Assembly: GCA_031296755.1 (NCBI GenBank)
Contig: JAUMMZ010000014.1
Span: forward strand, 1 to 55,058
Length of the DNA stretch: 55,058 nt
Source: Collinsella sp.
Lineage (GTDB): Bacteria > Actinomycetota > Coriobacteriia > Coriobacteriales > Coriobacteriaceae
Reading direction: 5' to 3'
The position numbers were made by a program, and so were the translations under genes. Shown here piece by piece: positions 40,455-50,244 of this stretch. Below the pieces are notes generated by a model. That model saw only the letters and a program-made list of their open reading frames with translations, did not search any database and was not told where the DNA came from. Position 1 is the first letter of the stretch. Every line of letters starts with the position of its first letter.

Positions 40455-43031
40455 ATGTGCGATTGCACAGATCATAAGGACGAGATTCCTGCATACGACG
40501 CGCAGGCCATTGAGTCTAGGTGGATGAAGGCCTGGGAGGACTCCAACCTCTTTGCCGTCGACACCGACGACAGCAAGCCCAAGAAGTACGTGCTCGAGAT
40601 GTTCCCGTATCCGTCGGGCGACCTGCACATGGGCCACGCGCGCAACTATACCATCGGCGATGCCATGGCCCGTCAGGCCCGCATGCGCGGCTACGACGTG
40701 CTGCACCCCATCGGATTCGATGCCTTTGGCCTGCCCGCCGAGAACGCCGCCATCAAGCACAACACGCAGGCTGCCGCCTGGACGTATAAGAACATGGATC
40801 AGGCGCTCGCCACGATGAAGCGCATGGGCTTCTCCTACGATCTGGATCGCATGGTCAAGACCTGCAGCCCCGACTACTACCGCTGGGGCCAGTGGATTTT
40901 TGAAAAGATGTGGGAAAAGGGCCTGGTCTATCGCAAGAAGAACCCGGTCAACTGGTGCCCCACCTGCAAGACCGTTCTGGCCAACGAGCAGGTTACCGAG
41001 GGCAAGTGCTGGCGCTGCGGCACCGAGCCCGAGAAGCGCGACCTGGAGCAGTGGTACTACAAGATCACCGAGTACTCCCAGGAGCTGCTCGACGACCTGG
41101 AGAAGCTCCCCGGCTGGCCCGAGCGCGTCAAGCAGATGCAGGCCAACTGGATCGGCCGTTCCGAGGGTGCCGAGGTCGACTTTACCCTGTGCGACAAGGA
41201 TGGCGAGCCCATCGAGGGCGACGAGGGTAAGATTACCGTCTTCACCACGCGTGCCGATACGCTCTTTGGTGTGTCCTTCTTTGTCCTGGCTCCCGAGTAC
41301 GCCCGTCTGCACGAGCTCGTCGACGGCACGGAGTACGAGGACGCGGTCATGAAGATCGTCGAGGACTCCAAGCATATCTCTGCCGTCGAGCGCGCCCAGG
41401 GCACCCTCGAGAAGCACGGTGCCTTTACCGGCCGCTACGTGGTGAACCCCGTCAACGGCGAGAAGGTCCCCGTGTGGGTTGCCGATTATGTCGTTGCCGA
41501 CTACGGCACCGGCGCCGTCATGGCCGTTCCCTGCGGCGACCAGCGTGACTTTGAGTTCGCCCGCAAGTACGATCTGCCTATTGTGCCGATCATCCTGGAC
41601 GATGACGACCGCGCTGCCGTCGAGGCCAGCGGCGAGACCATCGATACCTTCCATGCCGAGACCGTCGACTGGGATTGCGCCCACGCTGCCGAGGGCACGC
41701 TCGTCCAGTCCGGCAAGTACACCGGCATGCGCGGCGGCAAGCACTCCGAGGGCGAGGCTGCGATCGTGGCCGATCTTGAGGCCATGGGCTGCGGCCGTCG
41801 CAAGGTCGAGTTCCGTCTACGCGACTGGCTCATCAGCCGCCAGCGCTACTGGGGCAACCCCATCCCGGCCATCCACTGCGAGCACTGCGGCATCGTGCCC
41901 GTGCCCGAGGACCAGCTGCCGGTGACGCTGCCCGAGAACCTGGACCTGGGTGCCGGCGAGACCCTCGCCGAGTGCAAGGAGTTCTACGAGACCACCTGCC
42001 CGGTCTGCGGTCGCCCGGCCAAGCGCGAGACCGATACCATGGACACCTTCACCTGCTCCAGCTGGTATTACCTGCGCTATACCGACCCGCACAACACCGA
42101 GCTGCCCTTCTCCCGCGAGGCCGCCGACCGCTGGATGCCCGTCGATAACTACATCGGCGGCATCGAGCACGCCATTTTGCACCTGCTCTACAGCCGCTTC
42201 TTTACCAAGGCACTGCGCGACCTGGGTCTGCTGAGCGTTGATGAGCCCTTCACCAACCTGCTGTGCCAGGGCATGGTCAAGGACGAGAACGGCGACACCA
42301 TGTCCAAGTCCAAGGGCAACGTCGTGCCCCCGAGCTCGGTCATCGAGCCCTACGGCGCCGACACCATGCGTCTGGCGATCCTGTTTATCGCCCCGCCCGA
42401 GAAGGACTTCGACTGGGATCCCAAGGCCGTCGAGGGCGCCAACCGCTTCATTAAGCGCGCCTGGCGTATCGTGTGGCAGCTCGTCCAGTCCGGCGACGCC
42501 AACGTGGCCTTTGACAAGTCCGCGCTCGACGAGACCGCGATGAAGCTCTACCGCGAGCGCCATCGCACCATTGCCAAGTGCACCGAGGACTTCGACCGCG
42601 GCCAGTTCAACACCGCGATCTCGGCTGTCATGGAGCTCGTCAACGCGGCGAGCGCCTACCTCAACGCCACCGAGGGCGCTAACCGCGACAAGGCTCTGTG
42701 CTACGGCGTGGCCAAGGATATCGTGAGCGTCCTTGCCCCCATCTGCCCGTTCTGGGCCGACGAGCTGTGGCACGAGGCACTCGGCTGCGAGGGCAATGCC
42801 TACACTGCCGCCTGGCCCGAGTTCGACCTGGCCGAGTCCATCGAGGACACGGTGCAGATCGTCGTACAGGTGCTCGGCAAGGTCCGTGGCCGCATCGACG
42901 TCGCCCGCGACGCCTCCAACGAGGAGATGCAGGCTGCCGCCGAGGAAGCCGTTGCCAAGTGGCTTGAGGGCAAGACGGTCGTCAAGGCCATCTGCGTGCC
43001 CGGCAAGCTGGTTAACCTGGTGGTCAAGTAA
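40455..43031 (+). CDS. leuS: Leucyl-tRNA synthetase
   Basis: 858 residues, a full-length class I synthetase. The HIGH signature is HMGH (58-61, in YPSGDLHMGHARNYTIGD). The editing domain with its TTRADTLFG-type motif is at about 255-265. The KMSKS motif is DTMSKSKGNVV (about 615-621), followed by the anticodon-binding helical end. It charges tRNA-Leu. AAAGGAGCTGAT precedes the ATG directly after the long inverted repeat. A terminator follows. Confidence 0.96.
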   Translation: MCDCTDHKDEIPAYDAQAIESRWMKAWEDSNLFAVDTDDSKPKKYVLEMFPYPSGDLHMGHARNYTIGDAMARQARMRGYDVLHPIGFDAFGLPAENAAIKHNTQAAAWTYKNMDQALATMKRMGFSYDLDRMVKTCSPDYYRWGQWIFEKMWEKGLVYRKKNPVNWCPTCKTVLANEQVTEGKCWRCGTEPEKRDLEQWYYKITEYSQELLDDLEKLPGWPERVKQMQANWIGRSEGAEVDFTLCDKDGEPIEGDEGKITVFTTRADTLFGVSFFVLAPEYARLHELVDGTEYEDAVMKIVEDSKHISAVERAQGTLEKHGAFTGRYVVNPVNGEKVPVWVADYVVADYGTGAVMAVPCGDQRDFEFARKYDLPIVPIILDDDDRAAVEASGETIDTFHAETVDWDCAHAAEGTLVQSGKYTGMRGGKHSEGEAAIVADLEAMGCGRRKVEFRLRDWLISRQRYWGNPIPAIHCEHCGIVPVPEDQLPVTLPENLDLGAGETLAECKEFYETTCPVCGRPAKRETDTMDTFTCSSWYYLRYTDPHNTELPFSREAADRWMPVDNYIGGIEHAILHLLYSRFFTKALRDLGLLSVDEPFTNLLCQGMVKDENGDTMSKSKGNVVPPSSVIEPYGADTMRLAILFIAPPEKDFDWDPKAVEGANRFIKRAWRIVWQLVQSGDANVAFDKSALDETAMKLYRERHRTIAKCTEDFDRGQFNTAISAVMELVNAASAYLNATEGANRDKALCYGVAKDIVSVLAPICPFWADELWHEALGCEGNAYTAAWPEFDLAESIEDTVQIVVQVLGKVRGRIDVARDASNEEMQAAAEEAVAKWLEGKTVVKAICVPGKLVNLVVK

Positions 43032-43061
43032 GCGCTGCGCGCATAGCTGACATGAAAAAGC

Positions 43062-43096
43062 GAGGGACGATTCCGCAGGGAGTCGCCCCTCTTTTT
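43062..43096 (+). terminator. leuS terminator
   Basis: GAGGGACGA (43062-43070) pairs with TCGCCCCTC (43083-43091) with one mismatch, followed by TTTTT. Confidence 0.65.
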
Positions 43097-43181
43097 GGTT
43101 ATGGATACTTGCGACAACACCCAATTGTCCATTTCTTGTGGAGAACCTGTGCGCACGCTGACCTGCGGATTTGTGCGACGC

Positions 43182-43210
43182 TTGCACGTTTGCGCAGGTA
43201 TTGCTATAGT
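43182..43210 (+). promoter_or_regulatory. Promoter of the rimP-nusA-infB operon
   Basis: TTGCAC (43182-43187), a 17-base spacer and TATAGT (43205-43210), a near-consensus promoter. Transcription would start near 43217, some 20 bases before the leader hairpin. Confidence 0.75.
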
Positions 43211-43235
43211 TTGCTTGCAAATGAAGTTGTAATTG

Positions 43236-43268
43236 AAAGAAGTGGGGTTTCGGCCCCGCTTCTTTTTT
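43236..43268 (+). terminator. rimP leader terminator/attenuator
   Basis: AGAAGTGGGG (43238-43247) pairs with CCCCGCTTCT (43254-43263) around TTTCGG and runs straight into TTTTTT, 20 bases before rimP. A terminator here between promoter and first gene implies attenuation. Attenuator-like leaders upstream of rimP-nusA are known (the rimP leader), fitting feedback by NusA. Confidence 0.75.
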
Positions 43269-43288
43269 GTATGGATGGAGGTGCCGCA

Positions 43289-43783
43289 ATGGTCAAGACC
43301 AAGACCGAGCAGGCGATCATCGACGCGCTCGAGGCCATCGCTCCCCAGCACGATGTCGACATCGTCGACGTCGAGCTCGTGGGTGCCACCAAGGCCCCCT
43401 GCGTGCGCGTGCGTATCGAGGGTGCCGAGGGTCAGAGCCTGTCGCTCAACGACGTCACGGCCAACACCAAGTGGGTCGGCGATGTGATTGAGGAGCTCGA
43501 CCCCATCTCTTCGAGCTATACGCTTGAGGTGTCGAGCCCGGGTATGGCGCGCCCGCTGCGCCGCCTGCGTGACTTTGCCCGCTTTGTGGGCGAGAACTGC
43601 GAGCTCACCTCCACCGCCACCGAGGGCCGTCGTAAGTACGCCGGTAAGATTGCCGCCGCCACCGAGACGAACGTGACTCTCGAGCTCGAGGACGGCGAGT
43701 CTGTCACCCTCGATTTCTCTGATGTTAAAAAGTGCAAGTTGAAGCCCACCTACGACTTCAAGCCCGCGAAGGAAGGAAAGTAA
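43289..43783 (+). CDS. rimP: Ribosome maturation factor RimP
   Basis: 164 residues. N-terminal domain with DVDIVDVELVGATKAPCVRV, the Sm-like C-terminal domain with the YTLEVSSPGMARPLRRLRDF motif typical of RimP. Helps assemble the 30S subunit. ATG 43289 is chosen for GGAGGTG upstream; longer frames run into the leader. Immediately precedes nusA (1 base apart), the usual order. Confidence 0.93.
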   Translation: MVKTKTEQAIIDALEAIAPQHDVDIVDVELVGATKAPCVRVRIEGAEGQSLSLNDVTANTKWVGDVIEELDPISSSYTLEVSSPGMARPLRRLRDFARFVGENCELTSTATEGRRKYAGKIAAATETNVTLELEDGESVTLDFSDVKKCKLKPTYDFKPAKEGK

Positions 43784-43784
43784 G

Positions 43785-45032
43785 ATGGCAGCATCCGACA
43801 TGATGTCCGCCCTGATGGAGCTTTGCCAGGAGAAGCACATCGACCAGCTCTACCTGATCGACCGCCTGGAGCAGTCGCTCGCCAAGAGCTATGCCGAGAT
43901 CCTGCATCTTGAGTGGGGCGCCAAGGTGACCATCGACCGTACCACCGGCAAGATCTACGTCTACCGCCTGGAGCCGATCGACGATTCCATGGACGAGGAG
44001 GGCAACTTCACCGAGTTCGAGGAGATCGACGTCACCCCCAAGAACACGAGCCGCATCGCCGCCCAGCACGCCAAGGCCGAGATCAACGCCATCGTGCGTA
44101 ACTCCGCCCGCGAGCAGATCTACGAGGAGTTCTCCGGCCGCATCGGTGACCTCATCAGCGGTACCGTGCTTCAGTCCACGCCCGACTTCACGATCGTCAA
44201 GATCCGCGAGGGCGTCGAGGCCGAGCTTCCGCACTTTGACCAGCGCCGTTACGAGAACGAGCGCAACGAGCGTCCGATGGGCGAGCGCTACCTGCACAAC
44301 CAGCACATCAAGGCCGTGATCATCGACGTTCGCGACCCTAACTCCAACCTGCAGCCGGTTCGCGGCGAGCACAGCCGTCCGCCGATTGTCATCTCCCGTA
44401 CCCACCCCGAGCTCATGCGTCGTCTGTTTGAGCAGGAGGTGCCCGAGATCTATGAGGGCACCGTCCAGATCAAGTCGATCGCCCGCGAGCCCGGCCAGCG
44501 CTCCAAGGTCGCCGTCCACTCGCTCGACGACCGTCTGGATCCCGTGGGCGCCTGCGTCGGCCCCAAGGGCAGCCGTGTTCGCGCTGTCGTGGGCGAGCTC
44601 CGCGGCGAGCGCGTCGACGTCATCCTGTGGGATGCCGATCCTGCCGTCTACGTCGCCAACGCCCTGTCACCCGCTAAGGTCACCCGCGTCCTCATCGACG
44701 AGGAGAAGGCCTACGCCGGCGTCATCGTGCCCGACGACCAGCTGTCGCTTGCCATTGGCAAGGAGGGTCAGAACGCCCGCCTCGCCGCGCGCCTGACCGG
44801 CTGGCACATCGATATCAAGTCCGAGACCCTTGCCGCCGACATCCTCAAGAACGTTCCCGTTCACGAGGAGCCCGCCGCCGACCTGATCGGTGACGAGGAG
44901 GACGAGGACGTCCGCCGCTGCGAGTATGTGTCCGAGGACGGCATCCAGTGCCGCAACCAAGCTCGTCCCGGCTCCCGTTTCTGCGGTGTCCATGACACCG
45001 ACGCCTTCGATGATGCGGAGGACCTGATCTAG
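43785..45032 (+). CDS. nusA: Transcription factor NusA with Cys/His tail
   Basis: 415 residues. N-terminal RNA-polymerase-binding domain (1-130), S1 domain (about 135-200, with PPIVISRTHPELMRRLFEQE following it), and two KH domains (GACVGPKGSRVRAVVGELRG and LAIGKEGQNARLAARLTGW). After an acidic linker the protein ends in CEYVSEDGIQC, then RPGSRFCGVHD: Cys379, Cys389, Cys400 and His403 form a probable zinc site not typical of NusA. The usual next gene ylxR/rnpM is missing; infB follows after 91 bp. NusA controls pausing, termination and antitermination and may act on its own leader. Confidence 0.94.
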   Translation: MAASDMMSALMELCQEKHIDQLYLIDRLEQSLAKSYAEILHLEWGAKVTIDRTTGKIYVYRLEPIDDSMDEEGNFTEFEEIDVTPKNTSRIAAQHAKAEINAIVRNSAREQIYEEFSGRIGDLISGTVLQSTPDFTIVKIREGVEAELPHFDQRRYENERNERPMGERYLHNQHIKAVIIDVRDPNSNLQPVRGEHSRPPIVISRTHPELMRRLFEQEVPEIYEGTVQIKSIAREPGQRSKVAVHSLDDRLDPVGACVGPKGSRVRAVVGELRGERVDVILWDADPAVYVANALSPAKVTRVLIDEEKAYAGVIVPDDQLSLAIGKEGQNARLAARLTGWHIDIKSETLAADILKNVPVHEEPAADLIGDEEDEDVRRCEYVSEDGIQCRNQARPGSRFCGVHDTDAFDDAEDLI

Positions 45033-45123
45033 CGCGCGGTCGCGCCGGGCGGGTCCCGGCGCATCTCCCACGCTTGTTCAGTCTCTAGGCACCCAAGGTG
45101 CCAGAAAGGGTAGGTGAAGTCAT

Positions 45124-47838
45124 ATGGCAAAAGTCCGTGTGTCCACCCTGGCCAAAGAGTTCGGCATGACCTCAAAGGAACTGATGGGTCATCTCGCCGA
45201 TATGAAGATTCCCGCTAAGTCCGCTTCCTCCGCCCTGGAGGACGCCTATGTCGCCATGGTCCGCAAGCAGCTCGCCTCGGTGATCGAGGCCCGCGCCCAG
45301 GAAGTCGAGGCCGCCAAGCAGGCCGAGGAGCAGGCCGCTGCCGCCGAGGAGGCCGCACGTGCCGCCGAGGCCGAGCGCGAGCGCATCGCTGCCGAGAAGG
45401 CTCGCGAGGAGGAGCGCCGCCAGTTCGCCGCCGCCCAGGCTGCCGAGGAGGCCGCCCGCGCCGAGGCCGAGGCCAAGAAGAAGGCCGAGCAGGAGCGCCT
45501 TGCCCGCGAGAAGGAGGAGGCTGCCCGCGAGGCCCAGCGTCGCGCCGTCCCCGCTTCCGACTCCGGTTCGCGCTTCCGTTCGCTGCTCGACCAGATCGCC
45601 GCTCAGGAGACCGTGCTCAAGGAGAAGAAGGACGCCGAGGACAAGGCCAAGGCCGAGCGCGCCGCCGAGCGCGGCAACCGTCGTGGCGGCAACAACGACC
45701 GTCGCGGTGGCCGCCGTAACGACCGCAACGGCTCCGATAACAACTCCGATCGCAATGCCTCCGAGAACCGTCCGCACAGCCACCGCACCAACGCCAGCAA
45801 CAACGTCGCTGCCGGCATGGACTTCCCCAACCCCGACAAGCAGGGCAAGGGCAAGAAGCGCAAGGGCGGTCACAACAACGAAGAGGACCACTACAGCCGC
45901 ATGGCGCGCGAGGCCGAGGAGTACAGCCGCGAGAAGGTGCTCGAGGAGGCTCGTGCCGCCGTCGAGGAGGCCTCTCGCGAGTCCACCGGTCGCCGCAAGA
46001 AGCGCAAGGAGAAGCGCGAGCGCGAGGCTGCAAAGGCTCAGGAGGAGCGCAAGATTGAGGAGGCGCTGGCCCAGGGTGTGAACCCCGAGGACCTCGACGC
46101 CATCAAGGTCTCCCAGGGCGTTACCGTCCAGGAGCTCGCCGAGGCGCTCGACGTTCCGGCCAACGACATCATCAAGCGCCTGTTCCTGCTGGGCACGCCG
46201 CTCACCATGACGCAGTCCATGTCCGATGACCTCGTTGAGCTCGTCGCCGACGACCTGGGCCGTCAGATCAAAATCATCACCCCCGAGGAGGAGAACACCT
46301 TCTCGTTCTACGACGATCCCGCCGACCTCAAGCCGCGCGCCCCGGTCGTCACCGTCATGGGCCACGTCGACCACGGCAAGACGTCGCTGCTCGACGCCAT
46401 CCGTCACACCGGCGTCGCTGCCGGCGAGGCGGGCGGCATTACGCAGGCCATCGGCGCTTCGCAGGTCATGATTAACGACCGCAAGATCACCTTCATCGAT
46501 ACCCCGGGCCACGCCACCTTTACGGCCATGCGTGCCCGCGGCGCCAAGGTGACCGACATCGTCATTCTGATCGTGGCTGCCGACGACGGCGTCATGCCTC
46601 AGACTATCGAGTCGATCAACCACGCCAAGGCCGCCGGCGTTCCCATCGTCGTCGCCGTCAACAAGATCGATAAGCCGGGCGCCAACCCCGACCGCGTGCG
46701 CCAGGAGCTCACCGAGTACGGCATCATCCCCGAGGAGTGGGGCGGACAGAACATGTTCGTCAACATCTCGGCCAAGCAGAAGATCGGTATCGACGACCTT
46801 CTGGAGACTGTGCTGCTCCAGGCCGACGTGCTCGAGCTCAAGGCCAACCCCGATACCTTCGCTTCGGGCAACGTCCTCGAGGCTAAGCTCGACAAGGGCC
46901 GCGGCTCGGTTGCCACCATGCTCGTGACCCGCGGTACCCTGCATGTGGGCGACACGCTGGTCGCCGGCCTCACCTATGGCCGCGTCCGCGCCATGCTCGA
47001 CCCCAAGGGCAACGCCGTCACTGAGGCCGGTCCCTCCGACGCCGTCGAGATCCTGGGCCTGCAGTCCGTCCCCAACGCCGGCGATGAGTTCCGCGTGTTC
47101 GAGGACGAGCGCGAGGCTCGCGCCCTTGCCGATGAGCGTTCGCTCAAGGCCCGTATCGAGGAGCAGAGCCGCGTGAAGCACGTCACGCTCGAGAACCTCT
47201 TCGAGACCATCGCCGACGCCGAGGTCAAGGAGCTTAACCTGATCATCAAGGCCGACGTCCAGGGTTCCATCGAGGCCCTTCAGGACTCGCTCGACAAGAT
47301 GGACCAGTCCGAGGTGCGCATCAACACGATCCACTCCGCGGTCGGTGCCATCAACGAGACCGACGTCGTCCTGGCCGACGCCTCCAACGCCATCATCATC
47401 GGCTTTGGCGTCCGTCCCGACGGTAAGGCCCGCTCCGCTGCCGAGCGCGAGGGCGTCGAGATCCGTTGCTACGACGTTATCTACAAGTGCCTCGAGGAGC
47501 TCGACGCTGCCCGTATCGGCATGCTCAAGCCCACCGAGGTCGAGGTCTCCACGGGTACCGCGACCGTCCTGGACACCTTCAAGGTGCCCAAGGTTGGTAT
47601 CGCCGCCGGTGTCCGCGTCGAAGAGGGCGAGATCGCCGCGACCGATTCTGTGCGCCTGGTGCGCGACGGCATCGTGGTCTTCAACGGCAAGATCGCCTCG
47701 ATGCGCCACTACAAGGACGAGGCCAAGAGCCTCAAGAGCGGTTCCGAGGGCGGCATTGGCCTGGAGAACTTCCAGGACATCAAGCCCGGCGACCAGATCG
47801 AGGGTTACCGCATCGACCAGGTTGCCCGTACCGAGTAG
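45124..47838 (+). CDS. infB: Translation initiation factor IF-2
   Basis: 904 residues. IF2_N (VRVSTLAKEFGMTSKELMGH) is followed by a long charged coiled-coil and low-complexity linker (about 55-300, first Ala/Glu-rich, then Arg/Asn/Gly-rich). A second IF2_N-like segment comes next (VQELAEALDVPANDIIKRLF). The GTPase domain starts near 410 with GHVDHGKTSLLD, then DTPGHATF and NKIDKPGA. The remaining domains end in GEGGIGL-type sequence. It brings initiator tRNA to the 30S. Position between nusA and rbfA is standard. Confidence 0.95.
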   Translation: MAKVRVSTLAKEFGMTSKELMGHLADMKIPAKSASSALEDAYVAMVRKQLASVIEARAQEVEAAKQAEEQAAAAEEAARAAEAERERIAAEKAREEERRQFAAAQAAEEAARAEAEAKKKAEQERLAREKEEAAREAQRRAVPASDSGSRFRSLLDQIAAQETVLKEKKDAEDKAKAERAAERGNRRGGNNDRRGGRRNDRNGSDNNSDRNASENRPHSHRTNASNNVAAGMDFPNPDKQGKGKKRKGGHNNEEDHYSRMAREAEEYSREKVLEEARAAVEEASRESTGRRKKRKEKREREAAKAQEERKIEEALAQGVNPEDLDAIKVSQGVTVQELAEALDVPANDIIKRLFLLGTPLTMTQSMSDDLVELVADDLGRQIKIITPEEENTFSFYDDPADLKPRAPVVTVMGHVDHGKTSLLDAIRHTGVAAGEAGGITQAIGASQVMINDRKITFIDTPGHATFTAMRARGAKVTDIVILIVAADDGVMPQTIESINHAKAAGVPIVVAVNKIDKPGANPDRVRQELTEYGIIPEEWGGQNMFVNISAKQKIGIDDLLETVLLQADVLELKANPDTFASGNVLEAKLDKGRGSVATMLVTRGTLHVGDTLVAGLTYGRVRAMLDPKGNAVTEAGPSDAVEILGLQSVPNAGDEFRVFEDEREARALADERSLKARIEEQSRVKHVTLENLFETIADAEVKELNLIIKADVQGSIEALQDSLDKMDQSEVRINTIHSAVGAINETDVVLADASNAIIIGFGVRPDGKARSAAEREGVEIRCYDVIYKCLEELDAARIGMLKPTEVEVSTGTATVLDTFKVPKVGIAAGVRVEEGEIAATDSVRLVRDGIVVFNGKIASMRHYKDEAKSLKSGSEGGIGLENFQDIKPGDQIEGYRIDQVARTE

Positions 47839-47849
47839 GGGGTAGCGCT

Positions 47850-48260
47850 ATGAAGCAAACGCAGGCAACCCGCCGTCTGGGCGAGCAGCTTCGCGAGAAG
47901 CTCGGTTATATCCTGCTCTTTGAGGTTTCCGATCCGCGTCTCGACCTGGTCACCCTGACCGCGGTCGAGGTCGCGGTGGACCGTTCGTTCGCGCGTGTGT
48001 ACGTGTCGTGCGATGCGAGCCGCTACGACGAGGTCATGGAGGCGCTCGCGAGCGCCAAGGGCCGTATTCGTAGCCTGTTGGCCCGCTCGCTCGATTGGCG
48101 CGTCACGCCCGAGCTCGATTTTCGCATCGATCGCTCGACCGATGAGGCCGAGCGCATCACGCGTGCGCTGGAAAACGTTCCCGCCACGCTCGCGATCGAA
48201 AAGGACGAGGACGGCTATCCCGTAGCGGATGCCGCCCAGGAGGCAGCTTTAGATGACTAA
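47850..48260 (+). CDS. rbfA: Ribosome-binding factor A
   Basis: 136 residues, single KH-like domain: TRRLGEQLREKLGYILLFEV, SDPRLDLVTLTAVEV and a C-terminal RIDRSTDEAERITRALE. A 30S maturation factor. ATG 47850 follows GGGGG and is 11 bases after infB; it overlaps nrnA by 8 bases. Confidence 0.92.
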   Translation: MKQTQATRRLGEQLREKLGYILLFEVSDPRLDLVTLTAVEVAVDRSFARVYVSCDASRYDEVMEALASAKGRIRSLLARSLDWRVTPELDFRIDRSTDEAERITRALENVPATLAIEKDEDGYPVADAAQEAALDD

Positions 48261-49296
48261 TTCCGCCGACCTCGCCTCGTGCGAGTCTGCAGATATTCAG
48301 CGACGCATCCTCGAACTCATCGAGGGTGCGTCCTCCATTGCGATTTCGGGACATACGTCTCCCGATGGCGATGCCTTGGGCTCCGTGTTGGGTCTGGGTC
48401 TTTCGCTCATGAAGTTTTTCCCCAACAAGGACATTGCGCTGCTGCTGGCAGACGATGACCCGGTTCCGCGCATCTACCGCTTTATGGAGGGCTCCGATCG
48501 CCTGGTGCCGGCATCTACGTATACCGGCAACCCGGACCTGTTCATTTCGGTGGACGTGCCGGTTGTCGAGCGCCTGAACAACTCCGCCGAGGTGCTCCGC
48601 CGCTCGTCGCACGTGGTGTGCTTCGACCACCATCCGGCGCGCGAGGAGTTTGCCGAGCTGAGTCTGAGGTGCATCGATGCCGCGGCCTGCGCCATGATCA
48701 TCGATCGTTTCTTGGACAATTGCGGCATTGTCGCACGTGACAACATCGCGACCTGTCTGCTGTGCGGCCTGGTTACCGATACCGGTCGTTTTCAGTATCA
48801 AAACGCCGATGCCGCCGCGTTCCATGCCGCCTCGCGTCTGGTCGCACACGGTGCCGATCCGGCACGCGTCGCGCTCGAGGTCTACCAGAGCATGCGCGTC
48901 GAGTTCTTGCACCTCAAGTCCATCGTTATGGGCCGCATCAAGACGGTAGCCCACGGACGCGTCGCGTATAGCTATGCGTACCAGAGTGACCTTGAGGCCT
49001 GCGGCGTCACCTCGGATGAGTGCGACGGCCTGGTCGACGTGGTGCGCTCGGTGATGGGTGTGGAGGTCTGCCTGTTCCTCAAGGGCATTGAGGGCGATAC
49101 TAAGGTGCGCGGCAACCTGCGTTCCAAGGGCGACCTCAACGTGTCCGAGATCGCTGCTGCTTTTGGCGGAGGCGGACATCCCGCTGCCGCTGGTTTTTCC
49201 AACAACGGAACGATTCTCGAGACGCTCACCGTGGCACTTCCCATGCTGGCCGAACTGGTAGGGGAGGATCCCGCTTCGGTGACCGTCGAGCTTTAA
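48253..49296 (+). CDS. nrnA: DHH-family oligoribonuclease/pAp phosphatase NrnA-like
   Basis: 347 residues. Motif I is GHTSPDGDALGS (His34, Asp38, Asp40), the DHH motif is CFDHHPAR (about 122-129), and the DHHA1 end has FGGGGHPAAAGFS. Such enzymes degrade nanoRNA and 3'-phosphoadenosine 5'-phosphate, and some split c-di-nucleotides. It lies between rbfA and truB as in many Gram-positive genomes, translationally coupled to rbfA. Confidence 0.92.
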   Translation: MTNSADLASCESADIQRRILELIEGASSIAISGHTSPDGDALGSVLGLGLSLMKFFPNKDIALLLADDDPVPRIYRFMEGSDRLVPASTYTGNPDLFISVDVPVVERLNNSAEVLRRSSHVVCFDHHPAREEFAELSLRCIDAAACAMIIDRFLDNCGIVARDNIATCLLCGLVTDTGRFQYQNADAAAFHAASRLVAHGADPARVALEVYQSMRVEFLHLKSIVMGRIKTVAHGRVAYSYAYQSDLEACGVTSDECDGLVDVVRSVMGVEVCLFLKGIEGDTKVRGNLRSKGDLNVSEIAAAFGGGGHPAAAGFSNNGTILETLTVALPMLAELVGEDPASVTVEL

Positions 49297-49311
49297 CTTT
49301 TTGGATGGTAC

Positions 49312-50244
49312 ATGGCTCGTCGTACGCCTTCTCAATTGAATATGCTGCTCGCCGTCGATAAGCCGGTAGACTGCACGTCCCACGACGTAATCTCGCAGTG
49401 CCGGCGCGCCCTCCATGAGCGGCGCGTCGGCCATGCTGGCACGCTCGATCCCATGGCATCGGGTGTCATGGTGGTGGGCGTGGGCCAGGCCACTCGTCTG
49501 CTGGGCATGCTAACCCTCGATACCAAAAGCTACGTCGCCGATATCTCGTTTGGCGCCGAGACCAATACCGATGACGCGGAGGGCGAGGCTGTCCGTACGG
49601 TAGCTGTTGCTCCTGAGTTACGCGATCCCGCTTATGCCCGAGAGCAACTGGCCGCCATGCTTGGTCCGCAGATGCAGGTGCCGCCGGCGTTTTCGGCCAT
49701 CTCGGTTAACGGCGTCCGCGCCTACAAGTCTGCACGCGAGGGCAATGCGGTGGATCTGCCTCCGCGCCCCGTCGAGGTCTATGCCGCCGATCTGATCGCC
49801 GTGAGCGGCGAGGGCAATGCATGTGTGTGGACCGTGGCGTTTTCGGTAAGCAAGGGCACCTACATCCGTGCGCTTGCTCGCGATCTGGGCCGCGCCTGCG
49901 ATAGCGCCGCGCATATTTCCGCGCTGCGCCGCACCGCGTCCGGCGTTGTTTCCATTGGCGCCTGCCATGCGGTCGAGGAGCTTTCTCCCGAGTCCGCTGC
50001 TGGGTTTGCTCTAGATCCCATCGCGGCCTTAGGCGCCACGCGCGTTGATTTGCCGGGCGATCTTGCCGACGACCTGCTGTGCGGTCGCCGCATTCCCGTT
50101 GAGCGCGCGCTCGCAGCTTTCGATGCGTCGAAGGCGCCGTTTGCGCTCGTGCTCGACGGGGGGCTCAAGGCGCTTGCCCGTATTGAGGGCGGCCGCTTTG
50201 TCATGGAGCATGTCTTTCCGCAGGCGATCGGCGGTGTTCGATGA
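49312..50244 (+). CDS. truB: tRNA pseudouridine-55 synthase
   Basis: 310 residues. LLAVDKPVDCTSHDV and VGHAGTLDPMASGVMVVGVG (catalytic Asp46) are diagnostic; ISKGTYIRALARDLG-type sequence appears as VSKGTYIRALARDLGRA. It makes pseudouridine 55 in the T-loop of tRNAs. Overlaps ribF by 4 bases. Confidence 0.95.
   Translation: MARRTPSQLNMLLAVDKPVDCTSHDVISQCRRALHERRVGHAGTLDPMASGVMVVGVGQATRLLGMLTLDTKSYVADISFGAETNTDDAEGEAVRTVAVAPELRDPAYAREQLAAMLGPQMQVPPAFSAISVNGVRAYKSAREGNAVDLPPRPVEVYAADLIAVSGEGNACVWTVAFSVSKGTYIRALARDLGRACDSAAHISALRRTASGVVSIGACHAVEELSPESAAGFALDPIAALGATRVDLPGDLADDLLCGRRIPVERALAAFDASKAPFALVLDGGLKALARIEGGRFVMEHVFPQAIGGVR

Noticed and set aside
45172..47709. 845-codon open frame antisense to infB
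   Set aside because: A shadow caused by G/C-ending codons; infB has all IF-2 motifs and the usual neighbours.
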